Source of the DNA: Xenorhabdus ishibashii
GTDB taxonomy: Bacteria; Pseudomonadota; Gammaproteobacteria; Enterobacterales; Enterobacteriaceae
Length of the DNA: 64,000 bases
Assembly: GCF_002632755.1 (NCBI RefSeq)
Contig: NZ_NJAK01000001.1
Span: 558,001-622,000, forward strand
Reading direction: 5' to 3'
Below, in pieces: positions 47,976-56,919 of this stretch (position 1 is its first letter; each line of letters starts with the position of its first letter). The notes under the pieces were generated by a model. That model saw only the letters and a program-made list of their open reading frames with translations. It was not told the origin of the DNA and did not search any database. Made by a program: the position numbers and the translations under genes.

Positions 47976-49208
47976 ATGTTCATTCACAAAATCATCACGC
48001 CGATGTTTATTAAACGCTTTAAGTGTGTCGGTTCTGATTGTATTTCACATTGCTGCCAAGATTGGTTCATCAGCGTAGATAAAAAAACATATAAAAAATA
48101 TCACCATGCCGATAGCATCGAAATCAAACAAATCGCGCAGACACATGTACTGAAATTGGAGAAAAAAGGAGACTATGCCTATATCCGTTTAAATGAGCAA
48201 AAGGCCTGCCCGTTTCTGACACAAGAGCGGCTGTGTAATATTTATTGCAAACTCGGCCCTTCGGCGATGAGTCATACATGTCGGGAATATCCACGTAGTG
48301 AAGTTGAGTACAGTAATGTAACATTCAAACGTCTCTCCTTATCTTGTCCTGAAGCTATCCGGCAACTTCTTTTTTCAGCGGATGCAATGCAACTGATAGA
48401 AGAAGACCGTCACCTGATGAAAGCACCGAAAAGATCGGATTTGACCGATCCTCAATACCTTGTTTACCTTTGGTGTCTCAATCTCATTCAAGCGTCGTCA
48501 CCGCACTTTGACGATAATCTTTATGCCGTCATACAATTACTGATTTTCTTGAATAAGATCAATTTTGAGATAGAAGCAAATTTCGATCGAATTCAGGAAA
48601 TATTCGAATTTTTACTGGCTGCTTTACAGACTGGCGAACTAACAGAAAGTCGGCGTAAGCTACCGCATCCGGTGGCATTTCAGACTGCAATATTAGGCAT
48701 ATACAGTAAATTTATTTATAAACTATCACGTGGCGGTGACTTCTTGTTATCCACATATGTGAATACGCTTAATCAACTGGGATTGGATGAAAACCAAATG
48801 CAGAAACGAACAGAAAACAATATGGCACGGTTACGGGAGACATGGCATTTGCTGACACAGGACTCCTGTATGAAGGAACCGAGTGTGTTACGTAATTTAT
48901 TTTCTTATCTACTTTATCACAGCCAGTTCCCGCATGTTTCAAATTTTAATGGAGATGCGAAAGGGCAACATAATGCATTGACGCATTTTAGTTTATTGGT
49001 GATGGATTATTTCTATCTACGCACCAATTTATCGGCACTTGCCATTGTGGAAAAACGGATGGCGACGGAAAAAGACGTTCAGTTAATATTCAGTGCCTAC
49101 TTTTCCATGAAAATGCATGTTACTGGTATCAATGATGATTTATTAGCACTGATGGAACAGTGCCAGATGAGCGATGCATTGGCGTGTATTTGTTTATTAG
49201 ATAATTGA
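47976..49208 (+). CDS. fliB: Flagellin lysine-N-methylase FliB-like
   Basis: A 410-residue protein of the FliB family, which in Salmonella methylates surface lysines of flagellin. The cysteine-rich N-terminus that binds an iron-sulfur centre is intact: CVGSDCISHCCQDWFISVD (residues about 17-35), ACPFLTQERLCNIY (about 75-88), SHTCREYPR (about 99-107) and LSLSCPEA (about 121-128). In Salmonella fliB is next to fliC; here no flagellar gene is near, so the target could be a distant flagellin or another surface protein. Starts MFIHKIITPMFIKRFKC; a weak ribosome site precedes. Confidence 0.85.
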   Translation: MFIHKIITPMFIKRFKCVGSDCISHCCQDWFISVDKKTYKKYHHADSIEIKQIAQTHVLKLEKKGDYAYIRLNEQKACPFLTQERLCNIYCKLGPSAMSHTCREYPRSEVEYSNVTFKRLSLSCPEAIRQLLFSADAMQLIEEDRHLMKAPKRSDLTDPQYLVYLWCLNLIQASSPHFDDNLYAVIQLLIFLNKINFEIEANFDRIQEIFEFLLAALQTGELTESRRKLPHPVAFQTAILGIYSKFIYKLSRGGDFLLSTYVNTLNQLGLDENQMQKRTENNMARLRETWHLLTQDSCMKEPSVLRNLFSYLLYHSQFPHVSNFNGDAKGQHNALTHFSLLVMDYFYLRTNLSALAIVEKRMATEKDVQLIFSAYFSMKMHVTGINDDLLALMEQCQMSDALACICLLDN

Positions 49209-49245
49209 TAGGCATTGGACGGCTAAAATTATATGGCACTGATGG

Positions 49246-49329
49246 AACGATATCATCATCTTATGGGGTGTCCGCTGGTACTGGCGCAATCCTTCTGACC
49301 TTCGTTTATGGAATATGGATGAAATGTAG
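49246..49329 (+). pseudogene. IS6-like transposase fragment
   Basis: A short translated stretch, NDIIILWGVRWYWRNP followed by SDLRLWNMDEM, resembles the VILWGVRWY...YRDLEEM segment near the N-terminus of IS6-family transposases. It is cut at both ends and ends in a stop. Confidence 0.45.
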
Positions 49330-49526
49330 GTCATGACAACGGGTGTTAAGAAAATTTAAACTAAATTATTCTACTTATGATTAAATTATTTTTTAAAAAT
49401 GTTATCAAATTCACATAATTATAAATATTAGGGTTTATTCCTATTGTTATTTTTAGCAAAATTCATAACCTTTTAATGCTTTTAAAATATTATAGTTGCA
49501 TGTATTGCAAAGGAAAAAATAACATC

Positions 49527-50279
49527 GTGAAAATTAAAACTCTTGTTGCAGTAGCAGTTTCTGCTGTAATTCTGACAGGTTGTAAGAATATTGATCAGGG
49601 AATGCTTGCTCACTCCGGCATGCAGCTATTTCAGGCTGCAACGCTAAGTGATTCTGATGTCAAACAGTTATCTGGCCAGGCATGTAAGGATATGGATGCA
49701 CAAAATAAAATTGCACCGGCATCCAGCCAATACACTAAACGTTTGAACAAAATCGCCAAAGCATTAGGTAACGAAATTAACGGTACGCCGGTTAACTATA
49801 AAGTTTATCTGACTAATGATGTGAACGCATGGGCAATGGCTAACGGTTGTGTGCGTGTATACAGCGGCCTGATGAATATGATGAACGATAATGAAGTCGA
49901 AGGTGTTCTGGGCCATGAGATGGGTCACGTTGCACTGGGCCACACCCGTAAAGCAATGCAGGTTGCTTATGCTACAGTTGCTGCACGTACCGCAGCCGCA
50001 TCTGCCGGTGGTGTAGCAGCACAACTGAGCGATTCTCAACTTGCAGCACTGGGTGAAAAACTGATCAACTCGCAGTTCTCACAGCATCAGGAAAGTCAGG
50101 CTGATGATTTCTCTTATGATCTGCTGAAAAAACGCAATATTAAAACTGAAGGTTTAGCCACCAGTTTCGAAAAACTGGCCAAACTGGGCAGCAGTGAAAC
50201 CAGCATGTTTGATTCACACCCACCTTCACAGGAGCGTGCTCAACACGTCCGTGATCGTATCGCAGCAGACAAAAAATAA
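49527..50279 (+). CDS. loiP: M48-family metalloprotease LoiP (YggG)
   Basis: Outer-membrane lipoprotein zinc protease of the LoiP/YggG type. 250 residues from GTG 49527 (VKIKTLVAVAVSAVILTGC), chosen because E. coli LoiP begins there and a lipobox (ILTGC, Cys19) follows. A longer reading from 49476 would bury the signal peptide. Zinc motif HEMGH at about 130-134 and a third ligand in QESQADD. In E. coli LoiP is low-osmolarity induced and works with Phe-Phe-cleaving specificity; that carries over only by family. Confidence 0.92.
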   Translation: MKIKTLVAVAVSAVILTGCKNIDQGMLAHSGMQLFQAATLSDSDVKQLSGQACKDMDAQNKIAPASSQYTKRLNKIAKALGNEINGTPVNYKVYLTNDVNAWAMANGCVRVYSGLMNMMNDNEVEGVLGHEMGHVALGHTRKAMQVAYATVAARTAAASAGGVAAQLSDSQLAALGEKLINSQFSQHQESQADDFSYDLLKKRNIKTEGLATSFEKLAKLGSSETSMFDSHPPSQERAQHVRDRIAADKK

Positions 50280-50297
50280 TAAGTGTTGTACAGATGT

Positions 50298-50325
50298 AGC
50301 GGTGTTAATAGCACCGCTTTTTTTG
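50298..50325 (+). terminator. Terminator after loiP
   Basis: AGCGGTG/CACCGCT with a short loop and a run of seven T, about 19 bases after the stop. Confidence 0.88.
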
Positions 50326-50668
50326 TTTGCTCAGTAAAGCGGGTAATCCCCATCACATTGCCCTGGTGTGGGCGAGTAACATTTTAATTCAAAATACTGA
50401 AAATAATTTGTCTGAATAGAAGGAAAAATGTCCCCCCATATAACGTCCAGAAAATATATAAATTTTATCTTATGTTTTGATGATGAAATTAATACACCAG
50501 ACAAATAAAAAAATCAACATACAAATGCACAAATGTTGATTTTGATGATGAATAAATATGTCATTATTTAATAAGGCATAAACAAAAAACATTAACCAAT
50601 TGATATAAAAGGAAATAATTAAGTCACGATAAATCTATTTTCAATAGCAAGGCAAAAAACAGAAATAT
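50326..50668. other. A+T-rich region between loiP and the XRE regulator
   Basis: 343 bases between convergent genes. No gene, RNA or repeat recognised. Confidence 0.5.
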
Positions 50669-51304
50669 TCACATGATAACTCTATGTGACAAGGATGCTT
50701 TCCCAATTCCAAACCGTTCTTCCACTATATCCCCAATGATTATCCAATTATCCAAAATCTCCCTCTTCAATTCTTTAATATAAAACTGCTGCTGTGTTGG
50801 ATCGAAACATAGTTTTGGATTGTTATTCTGGTAATTACCTCTCTTGATTATTAATAAATCTCCTGCATTATGTTTTCCTGATAAATCATTCTCAAGTAAA
50901 ACGGCAACAATATTAGGCCCTGTACCAAAATAATAAGTCAGTTTCCTGCCAACAATCAGGTATCCTATCTTACCGTCCAAAAATTCAGAAGTAATACACT
51001 CAGATTGCCTAAATAACGGAACAGCGCAAGGATTCATGTTCCCTTCATAAGAAACTATCTCATCCAAACGCTCTTTTTCTGCGATATCAATTGATTCTAT
51101 TTCACTATATGATATGCCAAAGAAATTGGAGATTTTCTGTATTGTGGAAGGGTGAACGTTTTGAACTCTACCCTCTAAGATATTATAGACTGTTGTACGA
51201 TTAAGGCCTGTTTGCTCACAGAGCGATACTCTTGTTTCTCCTCTGGAGTCAAGCAAATATTGCAAATTTTTTCTCAGGTGTTCCATTTTTTGTTTCTTAT
51301 ACAT
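50669..51304 (-). CDS. XRE-family transcriptional regulator with S24-like C-terminal domain
   Basis: A 211-residue regulator. The N-terminal helix-turn-helix (about 10-65) reads LRKNLQYLLDSRGETRVSLCEQ, then TGLNRTTVYNILEGRVQNV, the lambda-repressor type. The C-terminal part (about 95-205) resembles the LexA/S24 fold (AGDLLIIKRGNY; IIIGDIVEERFG) but the usual catalytic serine position is not evident (ENDLSGKHNAGD), so self-cleavage is doubtful. No phage genes are adjacent. Divergent from the LuxR gene, and a nested inverted repeat lies between them. Target unknown. Confidence 0.75.
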   Translation of the reverse strand: MYKKQKMEHLRKNLQYLLDSRGETRVSLCEQTGLNRTTVYNILEGRVQNVHPSTIQKISNFFGISYSEIESIDIAEKERLDEIVSYEGNMNPCAVPLFRQSECITSEFLDGKIGYLIVGRKLTYYFGTGPNIVAVLLENDLSGKHNAGDLLIIKRGNYQNNNPKLCFDPTQQQFYIKELKREILDNWIIIGDIVEERFGIGKASLSHRVIM

Positions 51305-51708
51305 ACTAACGCCCAGAAAAATATATAACTAGCTAATTTATAATATTTTTTAGACTAATCTCTTTTTATGAGGGCACGAAAGGGTGAAAAACACTCTTGC
51401 TATTGAGCAATAAAAATGATAGCAATTTCTCCTTGAGTGTAATTATTTAATAATAATTAAAAATTATTTGATATAGAAAATATTAATTGTGTAAGTTATA
51501 TTTTAGGAGAAATTGGCAAAAACAGATAACATATAGTATAAAATCAGATAAAAACAGAGGAAATATAACTTGTGCCAGTATTTTAAATTTCGATTTACCA
51601 ATTACCTTGAAAAATTAACTTTGATGAATATCAAATCAATAAAAGTAAAAACATAAATACAGGCGTCTTTATTTGCAATGAATAAACTAACAATTATTTG
51701 AGATAGAG
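51305..51708. other. Divergent regulator intergenic region
   Basis: 404 A+T-rich bases with the nested repeat above and no gene. Confidence 0.5.
51391..51440. promoter_or_regulatory. Nested inverted repeats between the two regulators
   Basis: ACACTC-TTGCTAT (51391-51403) is mirrored by ATAGCAA (51419-51425) and GAGTGT (51435-51440). This is a plausible operator or leader hairpin in the divergent region. Confidence 0.4.
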
Positions 51709-52404
51709 ATGAGTTTATCCTATAAAAATAATGAACCCTATTTCAAGGGGCTAATTGCCATGATGGAGCATCTCAGCGAGCCTTGGGGTATTAAGGGTTT
51801 GGACTCCAGACATATCTATATGAATAAAGCGGCTTATCTTTACACCAACACACCAGAATACTTTGACATTGAAGGTAAGCTAGACTGTGAATTTCCAACT
51901 GATTGGTCTGACGACCAGTTTTCACAAGATCTCAAAGAGCATGACCGGAGAACCGAGGAATCAAAAGATAGAGTTTCCATTATTGAAACACATTACTGGT
52001 ACGGAAAAAAAAGTTTAGCTCCTTTCATTAGTGAAAAATTTCCCGTGTATAACGATGAAAAAGAGTGCATTGGGATCGTTTGGAATGCTAAGCCACTAAG
52101 TAGCTTTTCTCCCTTAAAATACATTAATCGCCACAAACCCAGCGTACTCACCACAGAAGCGAATACAGACCTGTTTACTCGTAGTGAACTGGATATCATC
52201 TTCTTCATGCTGCAAAGACGCACAAATAAGGAAATTGCCCAAATATACAACGTTAGCCACAAAACAATAGAAAACAGAGTTTATAACATCTATCAAAAAG
52301 CTAATGTCCATTCGCTCCAGCAATTTGAAGCTTTTTGCCGACACCTACAATTAGATAGCTATATACCAGAACGTCTAATTCAAAAAGGCGTTATATTTCT
52401 CTAA
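51709..52404 (+). CDS. PAS-LuxR solo transcriptional regulator
   Basis: A 231-residue regulator. The N-terminal sensor (about 10-130) has the PAS4-like form seen in Photorhabdus LuxR solos (EPWGIKGLDSRHIYMNKAAYLY; GKKSLAPFISEKFPVYN). The C-terminal LuxR helix-turn-helix (about 155-215) reads LFTRSELDIIFFMLQRRTNKEIAQIYNVS split around HKTIENRVYNIYQKANV. No luxI-type synthase is adjacent, so it probably senses another ligand. The NCS1 permease begins 13 bases after its stop, suggesting an operon. Confidence 0.85.
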   Translation: MSLSYKNNEPYFKGLIAMMEHLSEPWGIKGLDSRHIYMNKAAYLYTNTPEYFDIEGKLDCEFPTDWSDDQFSQDLKEHDRRTEESKDRVSIIETHYWYGKKSLAPFISEKFPVYNDEKECIGIVWNAKPLSSFSPLKYINRHKPSVLTTEANTDLFTRSELDIIFFMLQRRTNKEIAQIYNVSHKTIENRVYNIYQKANVHSLQQFEAFCRHLQLDSYIPERLIQKGVIFL

Positions 52405-52417
52405 AAAAATCAATGAA

Positions 52418-53707
52418 ATGACGTTAATACTAAAAATTGAACATTACCCACTAAAGCGAGTACCACAAACACAGCGTGTATCATTGTTAAGCGTGGCTGT
52501 CGTTCATATGGGCATGTTAACAGCATTGGATCAATTTATGCTCGGTGCTGTACTCGGTGACTCTATGGCTTTGACCGACGCCTTTATTGCTATTTTCATT
52601 GGTAGCCTGATCTTTGGCATTATCACGTTTGGACTCGGTTTTGCGGGAATGCGCGAAGGCTTATCCGGCAGCCTATTGGCTCGGTGGTGTGGTTTTGGTC
52701 GCATAGGCTCGGTATTAATTGGGTTCATTGTTGCAATCAGTTTATTAGGCTGGTTTGGGATTCAAAATGCCATTTTTGCTCATTCTCTTAACTTTGCTTC
52801 CGGCGATAAACTTGGGTTTGGCTGGGCAGCGGCACTTTCTGGCACCTTATTGACAATATTGGTTGCCTTTGGCTTCAAAGCATTGCGTTTTACTGCCAGG
52901 ATTGCGGTTCCCCTATTTATTCTTCTGGTCGCCTATATTTCCACTATCGTGCTATCCGGTAATAATGGTCAACAATTACATGAAATCATTAACCTATCTC
53001 ATTCTGGCGAAACCTTGTCCATTAGTGCAGGTATTACGATTGTAGTGGGGGGAGCGATTGTAGCCAGCTTGATGACTCCTGATCTGACTCGCTATACCAA
53101 ATCAGGCAAGCATGTTTTTGGGATCACTTTGCTGACCATTATTGCAGGGGAATTTGTAATTAATGGTCTGGCAATTTTAATCGCAAAAGCCCTAAATACA
53201 TCGGATGTTGTCACCATTATGTCGCAAGCCTCAGGAGGAGCAGGTTTGTTAGTTGTGGTTTTCTCCACATTAAGGGTCAACGATTTGAACCTATATTCCT
53301 CATCATTAGGCATTATCAATGCTATAGAGGGTATCACGGGCAAAAAACTTCGTTATCCCCTCACAACAATAGTTATTGGAATACTCGGTACGCTATTTTC
53401 TATTCTGGGTATTCTTGAGCGGTTTGTAGATTTCCTGACTGTTTTGGGCGTTGTTTTCCCTCCCATTCTGGGGATTATGCTGGTTGATTATTATATCCTG
53501 TACTCCCATCGAAAAGTACTGGATGAAAGCCGGAAACAAGGGGTTCTCCCACATGAAACACCAACCATTGGTTGGGCTGCCATTGTTGCCAGTATTATTG
53601 GTAGTGTCGTTGGATTAGGGACAGATTGGGGTGTACCAGCAATTAATTCATTATTGCTGGCAAGCTTGGCCTACGGGCTATTTAAGCTAGTTTGCAATCG
53701 TTGTTAG
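52418..53707 (+). CDS. NCS1-family nucleobase permease (CodB-like)
   Basis: A 429-residue inner-membrane permease with about twelve hydrophobic segments, of the purine/cytosine permease (NCS1) family. Characteristic segments include QFMLGAVLGDSM near residue 40, GLGFAGMREGLSGSLLARWCGFG near 85, GWFGIQNAIFA near 115, and GIMLVDYYILYSHR near 350. Substrate could be cytosine or a related nucleobase; no deaminase is adjacent. The ATG lacks a strong ribosome site and follows the LuxR stop closely, so it may be translationally coupled. Confidence 0.85.
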   Translation: MTLILKIEHYPLKRVPQTQRVSLLSVAVVHMGMLTALDQFMLGAVLGDSMALTDAFIAIFIGSLIFGIITFGLGFAGMREGLSGSLLARWCGFGRIGSVLIGFIVAISLLGWFGIQNAIFAHSLNFASGDKLGFGWAAALSGTLLTILVAFGFKALRFTARIAVPLFILLVAYISTIVLSGNNGQQLHEIINLSHSGETLSISAGITIVVGGAIVASLMTPDLTRYTKSGKHVFGITLLTIIAGEFVINGLAILIAKALNTSDVVTIMSQASGGAGLLVVVFSTLRVNDLNLYSSSLGIINAIEGITGKKLRYPLTTIVIGILGTLFSILGILERFVDFLTVLGVVFPPILGIMLVDYYILYSHRKVLDESRKQGVLPHETPTIGWAAIVASIIGSVVGLGTDWGVPAINSLLLASLAYGLFKLVCNRC

Positions 53708-53756
53708 CATAATAATTTGTGAAGTGGCTGAACAATGACCATTTGTAAACAGTGAG

Positions 53757-53987
53757 AAAAATCAACGCTGGCTCTGGTATGTCTGGGAGCCACGCCTCAG
53801 ACGAATTGTGGCGCATGTTTTGGTGATCCCAATACGGCACTTTACGCAAACTCCGTGAGTTATTATCACCATTTAATGTCCGGTTTTACTGGATAGATGA
53901 TTATTCACCTGACAATTATTTCCTGAAGAAATACACAACAAGGTGATAGAGAGTTTCATCGACCGTGAATACTATTTTATAGTGTGA
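53757..53987 (+). pseudogene. IS1-family InsB remnant with frameshifts
   Basis: Three frames together spell the C-terminal half of IS1 InsB: NQRWLWYVWEPRLRRIVAHV, then GDPNTA, then TLRKLRELLSPFNVRFYW with IDDYSPDNYFLK, then KVIESFIDREYYF, which parallels the KVIGHYLNIKHY ending of InsB. At least two frameshifts. Lies directly downstream of the permease. Confidence 0.7.
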
Positions 53988-54367
53988 TTTAATTATTGGA
54001 GTCATGACCTCATGATCAACCTGTCTATTAAAATAGTTCTCCCTAAAGCTCTAGTTCTTAATATTTTATATATATTGATTTACTTAAAATAATCTTTAAT
54101 CACCTCCAATCTATAGGTATCCTTTCCAAACAAATAGCGTAATAATGGCACAATTGCATCAATGAATAAATTTATTATAAATCAAATAATTAATAAAGAA
54201 CCCCTTCCTTTGCCAGACAAAACAATCAAATTATTAGAATATAGAATATCATGAAGAAATGACATTTAATGTCAATAAATTACTTCCTGCAATACAGAAT
54301 GAGTATGCTTAAAACGCAGACTTGGAGCTGTATTAAATACAACCTAATATCATAGCGGAGTATTCAC
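53988..54367. other. A+T-rich region upstream of the NRPS fragment
   Basis: 380 bases. One 31-codon ORF from ATG 54162 has no recognisable family or good ribosome site, and I do not call it. CATAGCGGAGTATTCAC precedes the next ATG. Confidence 0.4.
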
Positions 54368-56041
54368 ATGGATAAGATTCTGGCTTCTCCATTTATTCAT
54401 TTCTTTTGGAAATCATGGGTTCTCGAACCGCATTCACCAAAATATAATATCGTTATAGAACAAAACATTAAGGGTGATTTGGATGAAAATAGATTAAAAT
54501 GGTCTCTACAAGAATTTATTAATCTTTATCCTTTATTCAAATACCGGATTGAAGAAGAAAATAATGAGTTATATTGGAAATTTTGCTCAGACGATATTGA
54601 GTTTACCTACCTTTCTAATAATGAAGAACAATTGAATCAGTTTGCCTTGCAGCCATTTGACCTCAGAAAAGGGCCAGTAGTGCGTTTTGGTTTAATCAAA
54701 GAGGCAGAACAGCAATTTCACTTATTCATTGTATTGCACCATATCATCGGTGATGGACAGGGTATAGAAGAATTTTTTCATAATATCTCTGATCTGTATA
54801 ACCGATGTCCTCTGCGCCACTCCCCTATGACGTTGCAACAAGCATCAGAAAAATTTGAACAAGATCATCAGCTTTTACAATTATTGAACAAATATAACCC
54901 CGAACAATATTGGAAAAAATGCTTGTCAGATTTTACTACCAGTAATCCATTACCCTATTTGCCTCAACACGCAATAGGTGAGCCTGAATTACCTAATGAA
55001 TTTCGGTTTAATTTGCCATTGGAAGATTGGAATAACCTCACAAAATCTTTATCCCCTTGTAAACCGTTCCTTATATTTAAAACGTTGTGGGCAACATTAG
55101 TAGCCCAGTATACTGCAACTGGTCACGTTCACCTTATCTACCCCATTGCAATCGCTGGCGGAGTATCTGTTTCGCTTGCTGCACAAATCAATGCGGTTGT
55201 TTTCCCCCTGCATTTTAATGAGACCGATAGTTTTAATTCTCTTTATCAGGCTACGTTAAACTATAGCGCATCATTGAAGGCTCAGCCTGATCTACGTTTT
55301 TCAAGCTTCCCCCTATTTCAAGCTGTACCCACCAATCTTATAAATAAGCTCAATGTCGGTATCAATCAGGCCAGTTTTAAGGATATCAGACTGGAATTAG
55401 AGGGATGTAAGGTCAATTACGGTAATCGTTTCAATAATGATTTAGCCGTTACAGAATGGATACTGGAATATCATCTGGAAGAGGGTCATTGGGCTTTTCG
55501 TATCCGCTATCATCCCAACCTTTTCCACGCTAAACAAATTAAAGCGTTGGGTGAACAATTCCAGCAATTGTTGGTTAATGCCCTGTATTATCCTGAAACA
55601 CCAATATCACAGTTTCCTTTACTCACGCCTTATCAAACAAAGACATTACTGGAATACGGTAGTCCACAACAACTGAGTGACACAAAATCAGAACAACACA
55701 ACCCTCTGGTGATTGATTTGATACGGAAACATTATCAACAGGCAATCGGACAATCACAACTCACCGAAGTATCAGACATTCAATCCTATGTGTTGAATGA
55801 ACAATTACAGATGGTGCCAATGGGGTTAAAGGGCGAACTTTATCTCTCAGGGTCAGAATTGGACAATAAACATTTAGAGCAATCCGCATTGGTAGAAAAA
55901 CAGCTTATTGCCAATCCGTTTGTTCAATATACCAGTGATAAGTGGCTCTACCGCACTGGCGAGCAGGTACGCTGGCTGCCAAATGGAGAGTTGGAATATC
56001 TGGGAGCAAAGAACTACGATTTTCTGAAAGAGGCGAGTTAA
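54368..56041 (+). CDS. NRPS condensation domain fused to a truncated adenylation domain
   Basis: A 557-residue remnant of a nonribosomal peptide synthetase. Residues about 1-420 form a full condensation domain with an intact HHxxxDG motif (HHIIGDG, 124-130). After a typical linker (FPLLTPYQTKTLLEYG) the adenylation domain begins, but its core motifs A1-A5 are missing. The sequence jumps to the A6-A8 region (GELYLSG at 489-495, YRTGEQVRWLPNGELEYLG from 528) and stops shortly after. No carrier domain follows. An internal deletion of about 300 residues explains this. The condensation part could still act alone, but no partner synthetase is nearby. Confidence 0.85.
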   Translation: MDKILASPFIHFFWKSWVLEPHSPKYNIVIEQNIKGDLDENRLKWSLQEFINLYPLFKYRIEEENNELYWKFCSDDIEFTYLSNNEEQLNQFALQPFDLRKGPVVRFGLIKEAEQQFHLFIVLHHIIGDGQGIEEFFHNISDLYNRCPLRHSPMTLQQASEKFEQDHQLLQLLNKYNPEQYWKKCLSDFTTSNPLPYLPQHAIGEPELPNEFRFNLPLEDWNNLTKSLSPCKPFLIFKTLWATLVAQYTATGHVHLIYPIAIAGGVSVSLAAQINAVVFPLHFNETDSFNSLYQATLNYSASLKAQPDLRFSSFPLFQAVPTNLINKLNVGINQASFKDIRLELEGCKVNYGNRFNNDLAVTEWILEYHLEEGHWAFRIRYHPNLFHAKQIKALGEQFQQLLVNALYYPETPISQFPLLTPYQTKTLLEYGSPQQLSDTKSEQHNPLVIDLIRKHYQQAIGQSQLTEVSDIQSYVLNEQLQMVPMGLKGELYLSGSELDNKHLEQSALVEKQLIANPFVQYTSDKWLYRTGEQVRWLPNGELEYLGAKNYDFLKEAS

Positions 56042-56151
56042 GTGAACAACCGATAAAGCAACGGCATGACCATTATGCTAACGAAGCATATGAATCATGC
56101 CAAATTATTGCTGCATCAAGCGGTACATGACTACTGTTTATTTACTACGGC

Positions 56152-56919
56152 CTATTCAAAATCCTTAAAAGTCGGGCCCTGAAAATAAATCGCTTTAATG
56201 TGGCAACTACGGGGTTGAGTGATAACAAATCGTATGGTTTCCCATACTGAACGACCATTAAGCAATTGCTCGCCCATTTTTTTCTGATTATCCAGCACTT
56301 CATCAAAGCCATTAAGTTCAAAGTCAGGTGGATAAAGTCCGGTCACGCGAATATTTTCTTTGCTTAAGTGATGGGCTAAGTTCTGGCTAAAACCACTCAT
56401 AGCATGTTTAGCAGCGAAAAATGCCGGATGAGCGACAGATTCAGTAAATTGGGGAATACCACAAACCGATACCATAGCAACAATATCGGCACCCTGTGAC
56501 TGGCGCAGGCTTGGCAATAGCGCTTTGGTCAGCAAGATAGAGCCAGTTATACCTGAGTTCACCGTACTGACGATATCGAAGTCATTGTCACCTTCTCCCA
56601 GATGTCCTTCCAGCCATTGAGCTGCACTTAAGAGCAAAATATCGATGGGTTGATTGTCTTTTAGTAACTGAGTCGCAAAATCGTTAACGGACTGAGCATG
56701 ACTCATATCACATTGATAACCTCTGGCGATGCCACCTTCACGGTGAATAATTTCACACGTTGCTTCTGCACTGGCTAACTGGCGGGCACAGAGATCAACA
56801 TGTGCACCTTCTCGTGCCAACCAAACAGAAACTGCTTGTCCAAAATCGCGCCCTCCGCCTGTTACTACAACCCGTTTACCTTTCAAAGCATTCGAACTGT
56901 CAATTTCATTAAACATCAT
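56152..56919 (-). CDS. Short-chain dehydrogenase/reductase-like protein lacking the catalytic Tyr
   Basis: A 255-residue SDR from ATG 56919 (MMFNEIDSSNALKGKRV), chosen because AAGGA sits 8 bases ahead; 56964 is an alternative. Rossmann motif VVVTGGGRDFG (17-27), the NSG segment at 121 and Ser151 are visible. At the YxxxK site the sequence is F-F-A-A-K, so Phe167 stands where the catalytic tyrosine should be. Oxidoreductase activity may be lost or altered. It faces the NRPS remnant and shares its region with an alcohol dehydrogenase. Substrate unknown. Confidence 0.82.
   Translation of the reverse strand: MMFNEIDSSNALKGKRVVVTGGGRDFGQAVSVWLAREGAHVDLCARQLASAEATCEIIHREGGIARGYQCDMSHAQSVNDFATQLLKDNQPIDILLLSAAQWLEGHLGEGDNDFDIVSTVNSGITGSILLTKALLPSLRQSQGADIVAMVSVCGIPQFTESVAHPAFFAAKHAMSGFSQNLAHHLSKENIRVTGLYPPDFELNGFDEVLDNQKKMGEQLLNGRSVWETIRFVITQPRSCHIKAIYFQGPTFKDFE

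Noticed and set aside
50669..51304. Prophage repressor implying a prophage
   Set aside because: The XRE/S24-like architecture is phage-like, but no other phage gene, integrase or attachment site is seen around it.
54162..54257. 31-codon ORF upstream of the NRPS fragment
   Set aside because: No good ribosome site, no recognisable family, A+T-rich context; coding potential cannot be supported.
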